Below are positions 21,286-32,520 of a stretch of DNA of 64,000 nt, in pieces. The notes beneath the pieces were generated by a model. It saw nothing but the letters and a program-made list of their open reading frames with translations, was not told the DNA's origin and searched no databases. The position numbers were made by a program, and so were the translations under genes. Source of the DNA: Cryptomeria japonica (lineage: Eukaryota; Streptophyta; Pinopsida; Cupressales; Cupressaceae); NCBI RefSeq assembly GCF_030272615.1, contig NC_081406.1, positions 468,700,400 to 468,764,399 of the forward strand, read 5' to 3'. Within the stretch, counting starts at the first letter, position 1; every line of letters starts with the position of its first letter.

Positions 21286-22746
21286 TGTAGATAAGAAATC
21301 AGAAAAACATCAAAGCAATAGACATTAAACTAGCTCAATCACAAAACCAAATTGCAATGATAAGAAATCCTAAAAACATTCAGAGACATGAAAACAAGAC
21401 ATTCAAATCAAATGCAAACCATCACAAATGCAAATATCTCCTCCATAATTGTCCATTGTCCTTCTTTCTCCTTCAAATTGCTTTGTTTGTGGATCTCACC
21501 TACAAATGCCAAAGCATAGTATGAAAGCAAGATTGTTAAGATGGAATGGCAGCGTAAGGATACTAGAAGCGTGATTGATTGATCGGATCCTTTGATTGAA
21601 GAAATTCATCCAATTTATAGACAAATTGGAGAGATGACAAGATTAGCATGAAGAGATTTGAAAGGAAATTTCAAATCAAGAATGACAAATATGACAAATT
21701 ATGACAAAATTGACACTTTCTATGCAAGATCGATTGATTGACAAATTATGACAAATTGACAAGGTTGCTATACAAAATTGATTGATTGACAAATTATGAC
21801 AAATTATGACAAGATTGACATGTCATTCCCATGAAATTAGGGGAAATATTAGAAAAATAGGAGAAAATAGAAAATTAGATGAATTGGAAATTAGGAAATT
21901 AGAAATCGATGAAAATTAGGTAAATTAATTAATAATTTTTCATTCATTAATTAATTTACAAAAAGAGAGAGGAATTAATTAGCCAATTAAATAAATATTT
22001 AATTGTGACAAGAAGACTTAGGATAAATAAATAAATTATTTAACCTAAAGGGAAAATGACAAACAAGATTAAATGAATAAATCATAAAACCTTAGAAGAT
22101 GAATTAGAAATGCAAGGATGACAATTAGGTCTTGACAAAAGATAATTAATGTAGGGTCGATTTGATCATGATTCTGACTAACAAAGGACCAGTGTTGATA
22201 AATGATTGAGATTGGGTGACAAAAATCAATGACAAATTGACCAAGATTGACAAGGAGACCAATTGATAAGCGCCAATTGATGAGGAACAATGACTAATTG
22301 ATCCAAATTGACATGATTGAAAAGGACAATGATCGATGACGAATCGACTGCAAAATGACAAGATTGACAAGGACAAGGATCAATGACGAATCGATTGCAA
22401 AATGACCAGATTGACAAGGAAAAGGATCGATGATGAATCAATCGCAAAATGACAAGATTGACAAGTTGATAATCGCAAATGATTACTAACAAGCTAAAGA
22501 TGATTGATAGATTGACAAGAGGACAAGGATCGACCAAAATCATGACTAAAGATTGCTATCAACAATACCTAATTCGAAAGTGACACAAATGGAGAATACA
22601 GAAGAAGGACTCGATGCTCGCAAATGATAAAGACCAAGTGCGCGACATAGAAGAAATGTTAATGTGATGCAAAAACCCTAAAATAAGGCAATGCGCCAAT
22701 GTTAAAGTATGACTCCGCAAGCGTTGACCATTTTTAGATGTCTACA
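21286..22746 (-). repeat. 5' LTR of the 12.7-kb element
   Basis: 1461 bp, co-linear with 10013-11474. It begins TGTAGATAAG and ends GATGTCTACA on the plus strand, followed by the TSD copy GCATG at 22747-22751. Confidence 0.92.
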
Positions 22747-23645
22747 GCATGAAATAGAAAGACAATAACATCCACAACACATAACACCAAAGTTTGTTCG
22801 TGGAAACCCTGTAAGGGGAAAAACCGTGGTGGGAAACCTTACCCACAATTAGATGATACTATTGCAGATAGTATGTGTATACAAATGGGGTCCGCACATG
22901 TAGAAAGGCCAAGTGCCTTGAACTCACTGCTCAAACAAAAATAGGAGTCACACTGACTACAATTGGATGGTTAAATCCAATAAGGATGTACTGCTCGAAT
23001 TAGCATCTTTCTATGCTGGATTCAGTACTGGTGTAGTTCTGATTGTCTTCACAAAAACCCTCCTTCAACCTTCAAATGATGTCTGCATGTATAGCTCTAC
23101 TTATTCTCACATATACCTTCACACAATTCTTTTCTCGCATTACTTTATGATCTTAGAAATAAGATCTTACATTTATATAATAACCTAAGACCAATTTTAG
23201 TAGGTCGGTTCTAAAAGACATTACAATAGAATCAATTTACAAATAAAACAATGTCCGATGCAATAACTGATTCAACATGTCAGCTTGATGCATTTACAAC
23301 AATAATAAGACATCTTCATAGCGTGTCGTGCTCATCTGGAAAAGATAAACCTATCGGTGTATAACCTGGACCTATTTACCGGTAACAACAAATATGCAAA
23401 TATGAATATGCCAATGAACAAATCTTCAAGACAAAGTGTCCAGATAATGTCTTCAACATAACCAGGTGTTTTCCATGCTATTCCAAGTGTCGGTGAATAT
23501 TATATCCTACTGGTGTACCAGATACCGGTGAATGTGCATAAGTCACTTGCTTGCCGATGAATGTTGTTGATTCTCCAAAGTGCCAGAGTTGATAAGTGTT
23601 AGTAGGTGTTGACATCAATGACAAAACCATACCAAAATATCAACA
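22747..23645 (-). repeat. Copia 3' LTR, inner fragment
   Basis: Resumes the left copia LTR after the nested insertion (GCATGAAATAGAAAG, matching 28346 onward) and ends CAAAATATCAACA at 23645. It contains the conserved block TGGAAACCCTGTAAGGGG / AAAAACCGTGGTGGGAAACC near 22800-22840. Confidence 0.9.
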
Positions 23646-23660
23646 ATCTCCTCCTTTGGC
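23646..23660 (-). promoter_or_regulatory. Copia polypurine tract
   Basis: The minus strand reads AAAGGAGGAGAT directly before the 3' LTR start TGTTGATATT. This is the usual position and composition of the copia plus-strand primer. Confidence 0.8.
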
Positions 23661-24004
23661 ATTGATGGCAACACAAGATGGAAAAACCATCAAAGTGCCA
23701 AAACAGAAATGCCAAATACCAAAAACCAACAATCTCCCCAAAGTAACAATCTCTCCCCTTGGGAATGACATGTGTTTTTCTTGTATTTTTCCATACCAAT
23801 CTCTCCCCCTTTGACATCAAATGCCAAAGCAATATAAAGACCATTTTTCATATTCAAAATACCAACCAATTCAGTATACCAACTACTCCTCCTGAGAAGT
23901 AGTTTTCTCATCAAAGTCGGAATAAAAGATTTCTCTATTAATTCTATCGGTTGATGACTATCATCAATTGTCTAAGTCTCTACCAGTGGGGGTATGACCC
24001 CAAT

Positions 24005-24778
24005 CTATTCTCTACGATATTCAAAATCCTCCTTAGGTAGAGGTTTAGTGAAAATATCTGCAATCTGTTCTTTAGTATTCACATAAACCAGTTTAATTTC
24101 TTTTGCTTCAACATTTTCCCTTAGAAAATTCAGTTTGATAGAAACATGTTTGGTTTTAGAATGTAATACCGAATTATTAGATATATCAATTGTTGCAGTG
24201 TTATCACAATAGATATTAATAGGTTCCTTGCATTTTATCTTTATATCCTTCAACATTTGCTTAAGCCATAGTACCTGTGTATAGTTAGTTGTTGCTGCAA
24301 CATATTCTGATTCAGTTGTTGATAAAGATGTACAACTTTGTTTCTTACCTAACAAAGACATTAATCTTCTACCAAGAAAAAATTCTCCATTGGTACTACT
24401 TTTCCTATCATCCACATCTCCTGCCCAATTTGCATTTGTGTATGCATATAATTCAAAGTTTTCATCTCTATGATACCATAGTCCAAGATATGTAGTGCCT
24501 TGTAAGTACCGAAAAATCCTTTTTACTGTTGATTCATGATTTTCTCTAGGATTACTCTGAAATATTGAAACAATACATATTGCATTCATAATATTAGGTC
24601 TTGTTTGTGTCAAATACAGTAAACCTCCTATCATAGATTTGTACCTAGTCAGATTAATAGGTGTAGATTCATCCCTTAGTGATAATTTGTCATTTGTAGT
24701 CATAGGTGTGCTTATAGGTTTAGAGTTCTCCATCCCAAATTTCTTTAATAACTCCTTCAAGTACTTGGATTGACTCAA
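24005..24778 (-). pseudogene. Copia RT C-terminus and RNase H
   Basis: 257 open codons begin within the RT connection ('KYLKELLKKFGMENSKPIST', 'YLTQTRPNIMNAICIVS') and continue to RNase H ('LGLWYHRDENFELYAYTNAN', 'SLSTTESEYVAAT', 'KLVYVNTKEQIADIFTKPLP'). The usual first catalytic Asp of copia RNase H ('YTDADWAGD') reads 'YTNANWAGD', a likely inactivating change. It is in the same frame as 25456-24902 after a short gap with stops. Confidence 0.85.
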
Positions 24779-24901
24779 GAATATACCTTTATCAGTCTAT
24801 GAAATCTGCAATCCTAAAAAGAATTTTATTTCTCCAATCATAGACATTTCAAATTCTTGTTGCATTTCAATAGAAAATTCTTTACATAATCCATCTTCTC
24901 C

Positions 24902-25729
24902 TCAAAAGATTATATCATCAACCAAAACTTTTATAACCAAGATGTCATCATTAGTCACTTTGTAATATAAGTTGTTGTCAGCATTACCTTTAGAAAAACC
25001 AATCTTCAAAAGATACTTATCCAATCTTGCATACCAAGCTCTTGGAGCTTGTTTCAACCCATACAAAGCTTTCCTTAACCTGCAAACCATATCTTTGTTA
25101 TCTGTCAAAGAAAATCCATCAGGTTGTTCAATGTAAACTTCTTCTTCAATATCTCCATTCAGAAATGCACATTTAATATCCATTTGATATACTTTATAGT
25201 TCTTGTGTGCTGCAAAAGCCAAGAATAATTTGACTGCCTCAATTCTAGCTACCAGTGCAAAGGTTTCATTATAATCAATTCCTTCTTTCTGAGAATATCC
25301 CTTACACACTAGTCTTGCTTTACTCCTGATTACCTTACTATCTTCATTAAGTTTATTTCTGAACACCCATTTTATTCCAATCACATTTTTGTCTTTAGGC
25401 CAGGGAACTAATGTCCATGTGTTATTTTTCTCAATTTGTTCTAGTTCCTCTTCCATAGCTTTAGTCTAGTGTTTATCCTCACATGCCTCATTAATTGATG
25501 ATGGTTCAATTTGAGAAATAAGACATACCTCTTTATTTGCCATTCTTCCTCTTGCCATAACTCCTTTATACTTATTCCCAATTATCTGATCTTCAGAGTG
25601 ATTCAGTCTTACATACGGGGGTGTCTTCATTTGTTGTTGTTCCTCAGTTATTGTGGAGTTTTTAGATGATACCGGTGTAACTGGATCTTCATTATGTACC
25701 AGTGGGTTTAATGTAGATTCATATGTCAA
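24902..25729 (-). pseudogene. Copia reverse transcriptase (RVT_2), N-terminal part
   Basis: The minus strand encodes '[20 protein letters not shown]', '[20 protein letters not shown]', '[18 protein letters not shown]' and 'VLVDDIIF', the standard RVT_2 blocks. The catalytic 'YVDD' box reads 'LVDD'. A stop at 25457-25465 separates the upstream linker (25466-25729). The usual 'AF/LNG' catalytic region is intact except for the stop after 'DDIIF'. It belongs to the copia pol polyprotein and copies element RNA to cDNA. Confidence 0.88.
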
Positions 25730-25815
25730 AATTTTGTTTCTGGTTCGGAGTCTGTATACCTTGAAGTTCCTCTGAATTGTTCATCAATCTTCACATTTGT
25801 ACTCTCAACCATTTT

Positions 25816-27039
25816 CTACAATCTCTTGTAAAAACATCCATATGCCTTGCTCTTAACTGAATAACCAAGAAATATTCCTTCATCACTTCTAGGATCAAAT
25901 TTACCAATATACTCATCTCTTCTAATATAGCATTTGCTTCCAAATATTCTTAAATATTTAAGAGTAGGAGTACTACCAAACCATAGTTCACAAGGGGTCT
26001 TACTGATTTCTCCTTTGATGTGAACTTTGTTGAAAGTATAGACCACTATGCTTACTGCCTCTCTCCAATACACATGTGGTATATTTTCTTCTGATAACAT
26101 ACTTCTAGCTGCATCCAAGATAGTTTTGTTTTTCCTCTCTACAACTCCATTCTATTGTGGTGTCTAGGGTGTTGATAGTTGTCTTCTGATTCCATTCACT
26201 TCATAGAATGCATTAAATTCCTTAGATGTAAATTCTCTTCCTTGATCTAATCTTAGACATTTGATGTTCTTACCGGTTTCATTCTCTACCATTTCTTTGA
26301 ATAGTTTGAACTTTCCAAGTGCTTCTGATTTTTCTCTGAGAAAAGTAACCCAGCACATTCCAGAATAGTCATCAATGATTAGCATAAAATATCTACCACC
26401 TTGCAAACTTTTAGTTCTAGTTGGACCACATAAATCAGTGTGAATTAAGTCAAGAGCATTATTTGATTTTTCTAGAATACTTTTAAAAGTATCTCTAACT
26501 TGTTTTCCAAATTGGCATTCCTTACATACTGTATTGTGAGGTTTGACAATTTTAAGTAAATCTCTAACTGCCTTAGTAGTACTGACTTTTCCCATGCAAT
26601 AAAAATTTACATGACAGAGTCTCTTATGCCATAGCCAACTTTCATCAATATGTGTAATCAAGCATGTCATTTTACTATTATTCAAATGAAAGATGTTACC
26701 TCTAGTTTGATTATCGGTTGCAATTTCCAAACCAGTTCTATTCATGATTTTCCATTTTCCATTTTTGAATTGTAACTGAAATCCTTTCTCAATGAATTGA
26801 CCAACACTCAAAAGATTATGCTTTAAACCTTCCACATAGTATACATTGTCAGTATTATGCTTACCATCAAGAGATATTGTACCTTTACCTATGATCAAAC
26901 AAGCTTTATCATCTCTGAATCTCACTAAGCCTCCATTATATTCCTGAAAGTTCAAGAATTTTCTTTTATCACCAATCATATGATGTGAGCATCCTGAATC
27001 AATGATCCATTCATCCTTAACTTCAATTTTAGCTGCCAA
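25816..27039 (-). pseudogene. Copia protease and integrase
   Basis: The protease signature 'WIIDSGCSHHM' (catalytic D-S-G) lies at the start. Next comes the integrase zinc-binding HHCC ('LWHKRLCHVN', then 'CKECQFGKQ') and the core with 'DLIHTDLCGPTRTKSLQGGR' and 'IIDDYSG'. The second catalytic block reads 'LDQGREFTSKEF' where 'SDRGGEF' is usual. Two stops interrupt the next conserved stretch ('STP*TPQ*NGVVERKN', about 26150). Integrase then continues as 'FGSKCYIRRDEYIGKFDPRS', a typical end of the copia core. Same frame as the downstream gag ORF; a frameshift separates it from RT. Confidence 0.88.
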
Positions 27040-27042
27040 GGC

Positions 27043-28126
27043 CTACTCTACCAGTTGAATAGTAGGTATTAGTTGATCTTCTGTTATAGCAACAAAAACC
27101 CATCCATTGTCTGTCGAATCTTCATCAAAATCATTAGTCACTCCTTCGTCAGCAAGATAACAAGATTTATCTTTATTTTTCTTAAATCTGTATCTCTGAT
27201 ATTTAGGGTTAGGTTTGTATGTTCTCCTAGCTTCTTCTCTTAGTTTAGCATGTGTATCAAGGCATCTAGAAGCCATATGACCAATCTTATTACAGTTAAA
27301 GCATTTAAAGGGTGTTTTACCTTCATACTTACTTCCAACTAGACCTTTAGGCATTTTCCTTGCAAATAGTGCTTCAAGTTCTTCAAGTTCTTCATTTTCT
27401 CTACTGCTTTCCTCAAGTTCTCTTGCATAAAAGGCTTTCCAACCAGACTTGTCAAATGATGGTGTAGATGATGTTGATTCCTTAAAAGCTAAATTTGTCT
27501 TTATAGTAGAACCAAGACCAAATTCCTCAATTTCAAAATTTGAAAGTTTTCCAATCAATGTATCCCTAGTTACTGATGTATTAGGCATTGTTCTTAACTC
27601 ATTTATAACAGTAACCTTCATTTTATATGCCGATGGAAATCCTCTTAAAACTTTTGAAACAATTTCATCTTCAATTAAGGTTCCTCCACAACATTTAATA
27701 CCCAAAACAATTCTATTAACTCTTTCCATAAAAGCATAAATCCTTTCATCTTCTTCCATTTTTCGGATTTTCATACCTGACCCAGAAGCTTTCAAGTTTT
27801 GCAATTTTGACTATGGAATCTCCTTCAATTAGTGTTTTCAAATGATCCCAAATAGCTTTAGCAGTTGATCTATCTGATAATCTCATGATTTCTTGATCTG
27901 TTAATGCGCTCAAAAGTGCTTCTCTTGCTTTGCAATCATTTTCTTCATCTTTAGCCAAGTTTGATGGATTAGGTTGACTGGTTGTAGGAGTTGTATAGCC
28001 ATTCTTTGTAACATCCCAGATGTCCTTTCTAATGCAATTTAGATGTGTCTCCATTTTGATCTTCCATATTCTATAGTTGGTTCCATCAAGTTTAGGACTG
28101 TCCTTCTTGAAATAGTTAGTAGACAT
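27043..28126 (-). pseudogene. Copia gag with CCHC zinc knuckle
   Basis: It starts 'MSTNYFKKDSPKLDGTNYRI', a typical copia gag N-terminus ('F.G.NY..W...M'), followed by 'AIWDHLKTLIEG' (UBN2 type). A frameshift between 27746 and 27804 moves to the frame that continues 'KMEEDERIYAFMERVNRIV' and the knuckle 'CFNCNKIGHMASRC' (C-x2-C-x4-H-x4-C). It ends at TAG 27043 just ahead of protease in the same frame. Gag packages element RNA into virus-like particles. Confidence 0.88.
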
Positions 28127-28169
28127 TGGATCTCCTCAAGCTGTTAAACTTCTGCAAAAAGAGGACTAG

Positions 28170-28181
28170 GCTCTGATACCA
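28170..28181 (-). promoter_or_regulatory. Copia primer-binding site (initiator tRNA-Met)
   Basis: The minus strand reads TGGTATCAGAGC two bases after the 5' LTR. This is the standard plant copia PBS, complementary to the 3' end of initiator tRNA-Met. Confidence 0.92.
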
Positions 28182-28183
28182 AT

Positions 28184-29083
28184 TGTTAGGTCCTGGAGAC
28201 AACTGAGAGGGGGGGGGGGGGGGTGAATCAGTTGTCAAATAAATTCAAACCAAAACAACTTAACTAGCTTCAATTCTTAATACCGGTAAACCAGTCTTTT
28301 ATGCCGGTAGACAGTTTTATTAGTTAATTACAGTACCAGTAATGATTAATGCATGAAATAGAAAGACAATAACATCCACAACACATAACACCAAAGTTTG
28401 TATGTGGAAACCTTGTAAGGGGAAAAACCATGATGGGAAACCTTACCCATAATCAGATGATACTACTACAGATAGTATGTGTATACAAATGGAGTCTACA
28501 CATGCAGAAAGGCCAAGCGCCTAGAGCTCACTGCTCAAACATAAATAGGAGTCACACTTACTAGAATTGGATGGTTAAATTTAGTAAGGATGTACTACTC
28601 AAATTAGCATCTTTCTATGCTAGATTCAATACCGATGTAGTTCTGATTGTCTTCACAAAAACTCTCCTTCAACCTTGAAATGATGTCTGCGTGTATAGCT
28701 CTTCTTATTCTCACATATACCTTCACACAATTCTTTTTTTGCATTAATTTCTGATCTTACAAATAAAATCTTACATTTATATCATAACCTAAGACCAATT
28801 TTAGTAGGTCGACTCTAAAAGATATTACAATAGAATCAATTTACAAATAAAATAATGTCTGATGCAATAACCGATTCAACATGTCGGCATGATGCATTTA
28901 CAACAATAATAAGACATATCCATAGTGTGTCGTGCTCATCTAGAAAAGATAAACCTACCGGTGTATAACCTGGACCTATTTATCGGTAACAACAAATATG
29001 CAAATACGAATATACCAATAAATAAATCTCCAAGACAAAGTGTCCAAATGATGTCTTCGACATAACCATGTGTTTTCCATGTT
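28184..29083 (-). repeat. Copia 5' LTR, first fragment
   Basis: Matches 9846-10012 plus 22747-23460 of the other LTR. It contains an unusually long G-run (about 28206-28222). It stops at the LINE target site ATGTGTTTTCCATGTT (29068-29083); the rest of the LTR is at 37121-37302. Confidence 0.9.
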
Positions 29084-29248
29084 CTGATTGATTAAAAAAT
29101 AGGTTTTAAGGGCCTGAAACCATTACATCATAGAAAGAAAAAGAGCAGCAAAAGGAATTAAAGTCCACATACATGGCAACTGGCCAAAAGACTAGCGAAC
29201 AAAAAGAACAACAAAACAACAAAACACAGCAAAGAAACCGAGGAGACA

Positions 29249-30958
29249 CTACATAGCAATTTTCTTTAGCAGATCCTCTACCTTTATCACTAGCTCATCA
29301 TAGGTCACCCCAATAGCTTTTAGCTCTTCCAGATCCTTATTCACTTTCTTTTCCTTCCTCTTGCCTCTGGTGCGGGTTCTGGGGCCTTAAGCTTCCCCTG
29401 TTCCTTCAACGTCCAGATCAATTTCCTAGATTTCCTTGTTGTCATCAAGCTTACTGATGAGGGTATGAGTATTATTGGCTGAGATTTTCAGAATACTAAG
29501 GCTTTGCTCCACAATATTCTTAAGGTACTCCTCAATTTTTTCCACTTTGGTGACTATATCCGAGAGTGTTTTTTCACTAGTTTCTGCAAGGCTTTTTCTG
29601 TCCAGCATCTCCTTTTCAATCTTCTCAAACCTGGGGTTAAAAGCATCTCTAATGTCTTCCACTTTAGTAATAGTGTTTTTCAGGTCCTTGATATGGTCAG
29701 CCATTGTATTCCCCTATCCAATATTAATGGTCTCCAGAATCAGGACTCTGTTGCATAGTTTTTTCTACTCATCCACAGCTTTCTTGGAACCATCAATGAG
29801 CCATTCAATCATTTTCATAAAACCATTCAAGGCCTCCGGAGGAGGGCTAGAAGAGGGAGTCACTTTTCCAGGGGTTACCTATTCATCTTTAGGGATATAG
29901 AGGGCAGAGATAGTGTCGGTAGCCCTGAGAGTCTCTTCCATTGTCTCCTTATCTAGGCTATGCTCGGCTTCCAGGGTCCTAGCTTGCTTGTCAGCTTCCG
30001 ATTCCTTGCCAATCTCCTCTTTTTTCTTATGCTTCTTCCAAGTCTGGGCTTGGTTTTTACTTTTCTTCTTCAGCAACCCCTTAGGGTTCTTCTTCTCCTC
30101 AGAATAATCTAAATCCTCTTCTTCCGAAGAGATGCTGATCAAGGGTTTGCTTTGAATTTTTTTGCCCATAGAAGATGAGGGTCTTGATTTCCTCTTCTTA
30201 CTACTCTCATACTCTCAGTCATCAGAGCTATCCTTATTATCAAATGAGGAGTCATTGTCAGATTCCTCCTCCTCCAAAAAAGTAGAATCAGAAATATCTT
30301 CCTCAGAGTCCATAGAGAGTTGCATCTGGTTAATTTGATTGGCCTTTAAATGGTCATAAATGAGGACCATAAGACCTTGGTGTATTGCGGTATCACCCAG
30401 AGGATTCTCCTTGTAGGCTTTTAGGGAGGCATTCATTGAGCAAAGCAAGAAATAAGGAAAATTCACCTTATCATTATGCCTAAAATGGTTTAACAGAACA
30501 AAATGATACCCATAGACTTTCATAAACCTACCATCTAGAGTTATATACCACATTAAAACAAAGAGAATTTCCCACTAGGGTTTGGCAAAAGCCCTAGGCG
30601 GGTAATAGGTTTTGCTCAACTTTACCAGTCTTTTTTTCTCTTTCTCTTTCTCAGTAATCGAGTACCTTTCAATGGCTTCCTTGTTGACCTTCCTGTCTCT
30701 GTAGAAGTTGCAGCCCTCCCTGTTGAGACCCGTAGCTTTAGCAATTAAATCTGCATCAATTTCCACCATTTGATCACCCATTTTTAGCATGCCCTTCTTC
30801 CAATTTTTGCAGAAGAGGCTAGTTACCATTCCATCATGGCCGTGTAGTCTCTTTATGAAGTTCAACAGACCACCCTTCTGCAAAATACCCCACATTTCAT
30901 CCTTCTGTCTCCACTCCTTGCAACTACTTGGCTCATATCGTCTCCTATTTCCACCCAT
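29249..30958 (-). pseudogene. LINE ORF3: plant transposon-protein-like, acidic linker, coiled coil
   Basis: A single frame of 570 codons from 'MGGNRRRYEPSSCKEW' to 'DELVIKVEDLLKKIAM', interrupted by seven in-frame stops (five TAG, one TGA, one TAA) but no frameshift. Order: N-terminal globular part (residues about 1-240: 'GILQKGGLLNFIKRLHGHDG', 'ATGLNREGCNFYRDRK', 'LDGRFMKVYGYHFVLLNHF', 'IHQGLMVLIYDHLK'), acidic Ser/Asp/Glu tract, a basic Lys-rich stretch, then a C-terminal coiled-coil-like part ('NTITKVEDIRDAFNPRFEK', 'SILKISANNTHTLISKL'). Homologous to the ORF in the truncated LINE at 2583-4026. No enzymatic motif; possible roles (RNA/DNA binding, captured host gene) are speculation. Confidence 0.75.
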
Positions 30959-31178
30959 GGTGTCGCTTCTCATAGTCAAATTTTGAAAATTGCAAAGATG
31001 ATAAAACAAAGAGCTTTTCGGAGCTAAAACAAATACCCAAAAAGCATGTGAGTTGTTGGCCTTAATGATCTAGTTGATTATAAAACAAGTTTTGATGGCA
31101 TTGATGTTATAATGAGTGATTTTCTCATTTTAGAAATAACTCGAAGTGCTTACATCAGTACTTTTCATAATTACCCTA

Positions 31179-32434
31179 TTAATCAAGAGTCTTTGGGGTA
31201 CTTCGATATCGTTCATCACTTATAATTTGTCTGACATCTTCGGGGATTCTGCTCTCACCCATCCACATGGTAATTGTCTCATTCTTAACCGCCACATTTG
31301 CAGCCCAATCAGCAGAATAGTTGGCCTCCCGATAGATATGGGATATATGGCATTTTTTAAGGTTCTAATGATGTCAATAGCAGAAATGATTATGTTGTGA
31401 ATAGACCATGAGGGTTTTGATGTTCCATTAAGGCACTTTATTATATTATTTGAGTCCCCCTCTATCCAAAGATAGGGGCAATTCCATTTTTTGGCTACGA
31501 TAATGCCTTGAAGAGCTACCATAGCTTCTGCTTTATGATTGGTTTGTGTACCAATAGGGACGGCAATCATCTCTTTGCAAATGCCTCTATGATCTCTAAG
31601 AATAGCTCCACAGCCTGAAGGACCTGGGTTTCCTTTGGCTGTGCCATCAAAATTGATTTTGAGCCAGCCTTGGGGAGGGGTTTACCATTTAGCTTCAAGC
31701 CTTTTATTATAGCTGAGATTAGGACCATCAGTGATCTTCATATTCCAAGCCCTTAAGATGTTTGACTCCAGGGATTTGTTTGAGTAACAAGATCCCTCCA
31801 TGATTCCCATATTTTCCTGGATAGCCCTTTGAATTTTCTTGAAAACAATATCATGATTTAGGGAAACATCCCTAAAGATTCGGTTGTTTCTTTCTTTCCA
31901 AAGACCCCACAAAATGTGAGGAAGAGAGAGCTACCACATACATCTCAGAAAAGAGTTAGTCCATTGGATTTGCCAGGAGGAGAACAAATCTCTGATGTTA
32001 CTAGGAAACACCAAGGCTAAACTAAAGCTCTTAAGGAAACTTTCCCAAATAGAGGCTAAGAAGGAACAATGGAGGGCAAGGTGGTCCACAAACTCTTCCT
32101 CTTGAAAGCACAACACACACCTATTTGGAAGGGCAAAACCTCTACTTTTTAGGTTGTCAATAGTAAGGATCTTATTTTGGAGGATAGTCCAAAAGAAAAA
32201 ATTGATTTTGGGAGTGAGACCTTTTATCCAAGCTTTAGACTAGAAAGGATTTATAGGAGGGGGGGGGATAGGACACAATACATTGAAGACATAATTAAAA
32301 TACCTTTGGGATCATGCTTCCAAATTAGGGAGTTTTCTTCATTATTCAACCAAATTGTAGATAGATGGGTCTTGGGCTTAGAAAGGCTAGGGTGGATACT
32401 ATCAATGTTCTGCCAATTGTTCCCATCCCAGTAA
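31179..32434 (-). pseudogene. LINE ORF2 C-terminus: RT zinc-binding region and RNase H
   Basis: After a C-run frameshift near 32257-32266, ORF2 continues as 'NQFFFWTILQNKILTIDN' and 'CVLCFQEEEFVDHLALHC' (the C-x2-C...H...C zf-RVT pattern). RNase H follows with 'LKINFDGTAKGNPGPSGCG', 'KAEAMVALQGIIVA', 'LWIEGDSNNIIKCL' and, after another frameshift near 31345, 'HIYREANYSADWAANVAV'. All catalytic acidic positions (D, E, D and the final D) can be seen across the frames. It ends 'RSTPKTLD' and TAA at 31179. RNase H at the end of ORF2 is usual for several plant L1-type LINEs. Confidence 0.85.
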
Positions 32435-32520
32435 TCTGCCACTAAGGAGCCAAAAGAGCCAATACAGGAAGGGGCATGGGAGGCCCATTCATGGGAATCC
32501 ATTAGGGGTTTATCAAAAAG

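Larger units (their letters stand above)
10013..22746 (-). mobile_element. 12.7-kb LTR element without visible pol (LARD-like)
   Basis: Two long direct repeats (10013-11474 and 21286-22746), TG...CA ends and a perfect 5-bp TSD GCATG (10008-10012, 22747-22751) define a complete LTR element in the copia LTR. Orientation is set by a purine tract: the minus strand reads CAAAAAGGGGCAATA immediately before the LTR at 11474, which therefore is the 3' LTR. Internal content in element order is a leader with tandem repeats, two long low-complexity ORFs (19352-16574), A/T-rich tandem repeats, and a plant mobile domain gene in antisense. I see no reverse transcriptase, integrase or protease, so it is non-autonomous (large retrotransposon derivative type) or encodes very divergent proteins. 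Confidence 0.85.

Noticed and set aside
29249-30958. ORF3 as a separate transposon sitting next to the LINE
   Set aside because: Only one TSD pair brackets both. The 3' terminus of ORF3 is the 3' terminus of the LINE, and a 5'-truncated copy with the same end exists elsewhere. A fused chimera formed during reverse transcription remains possible for this copy.
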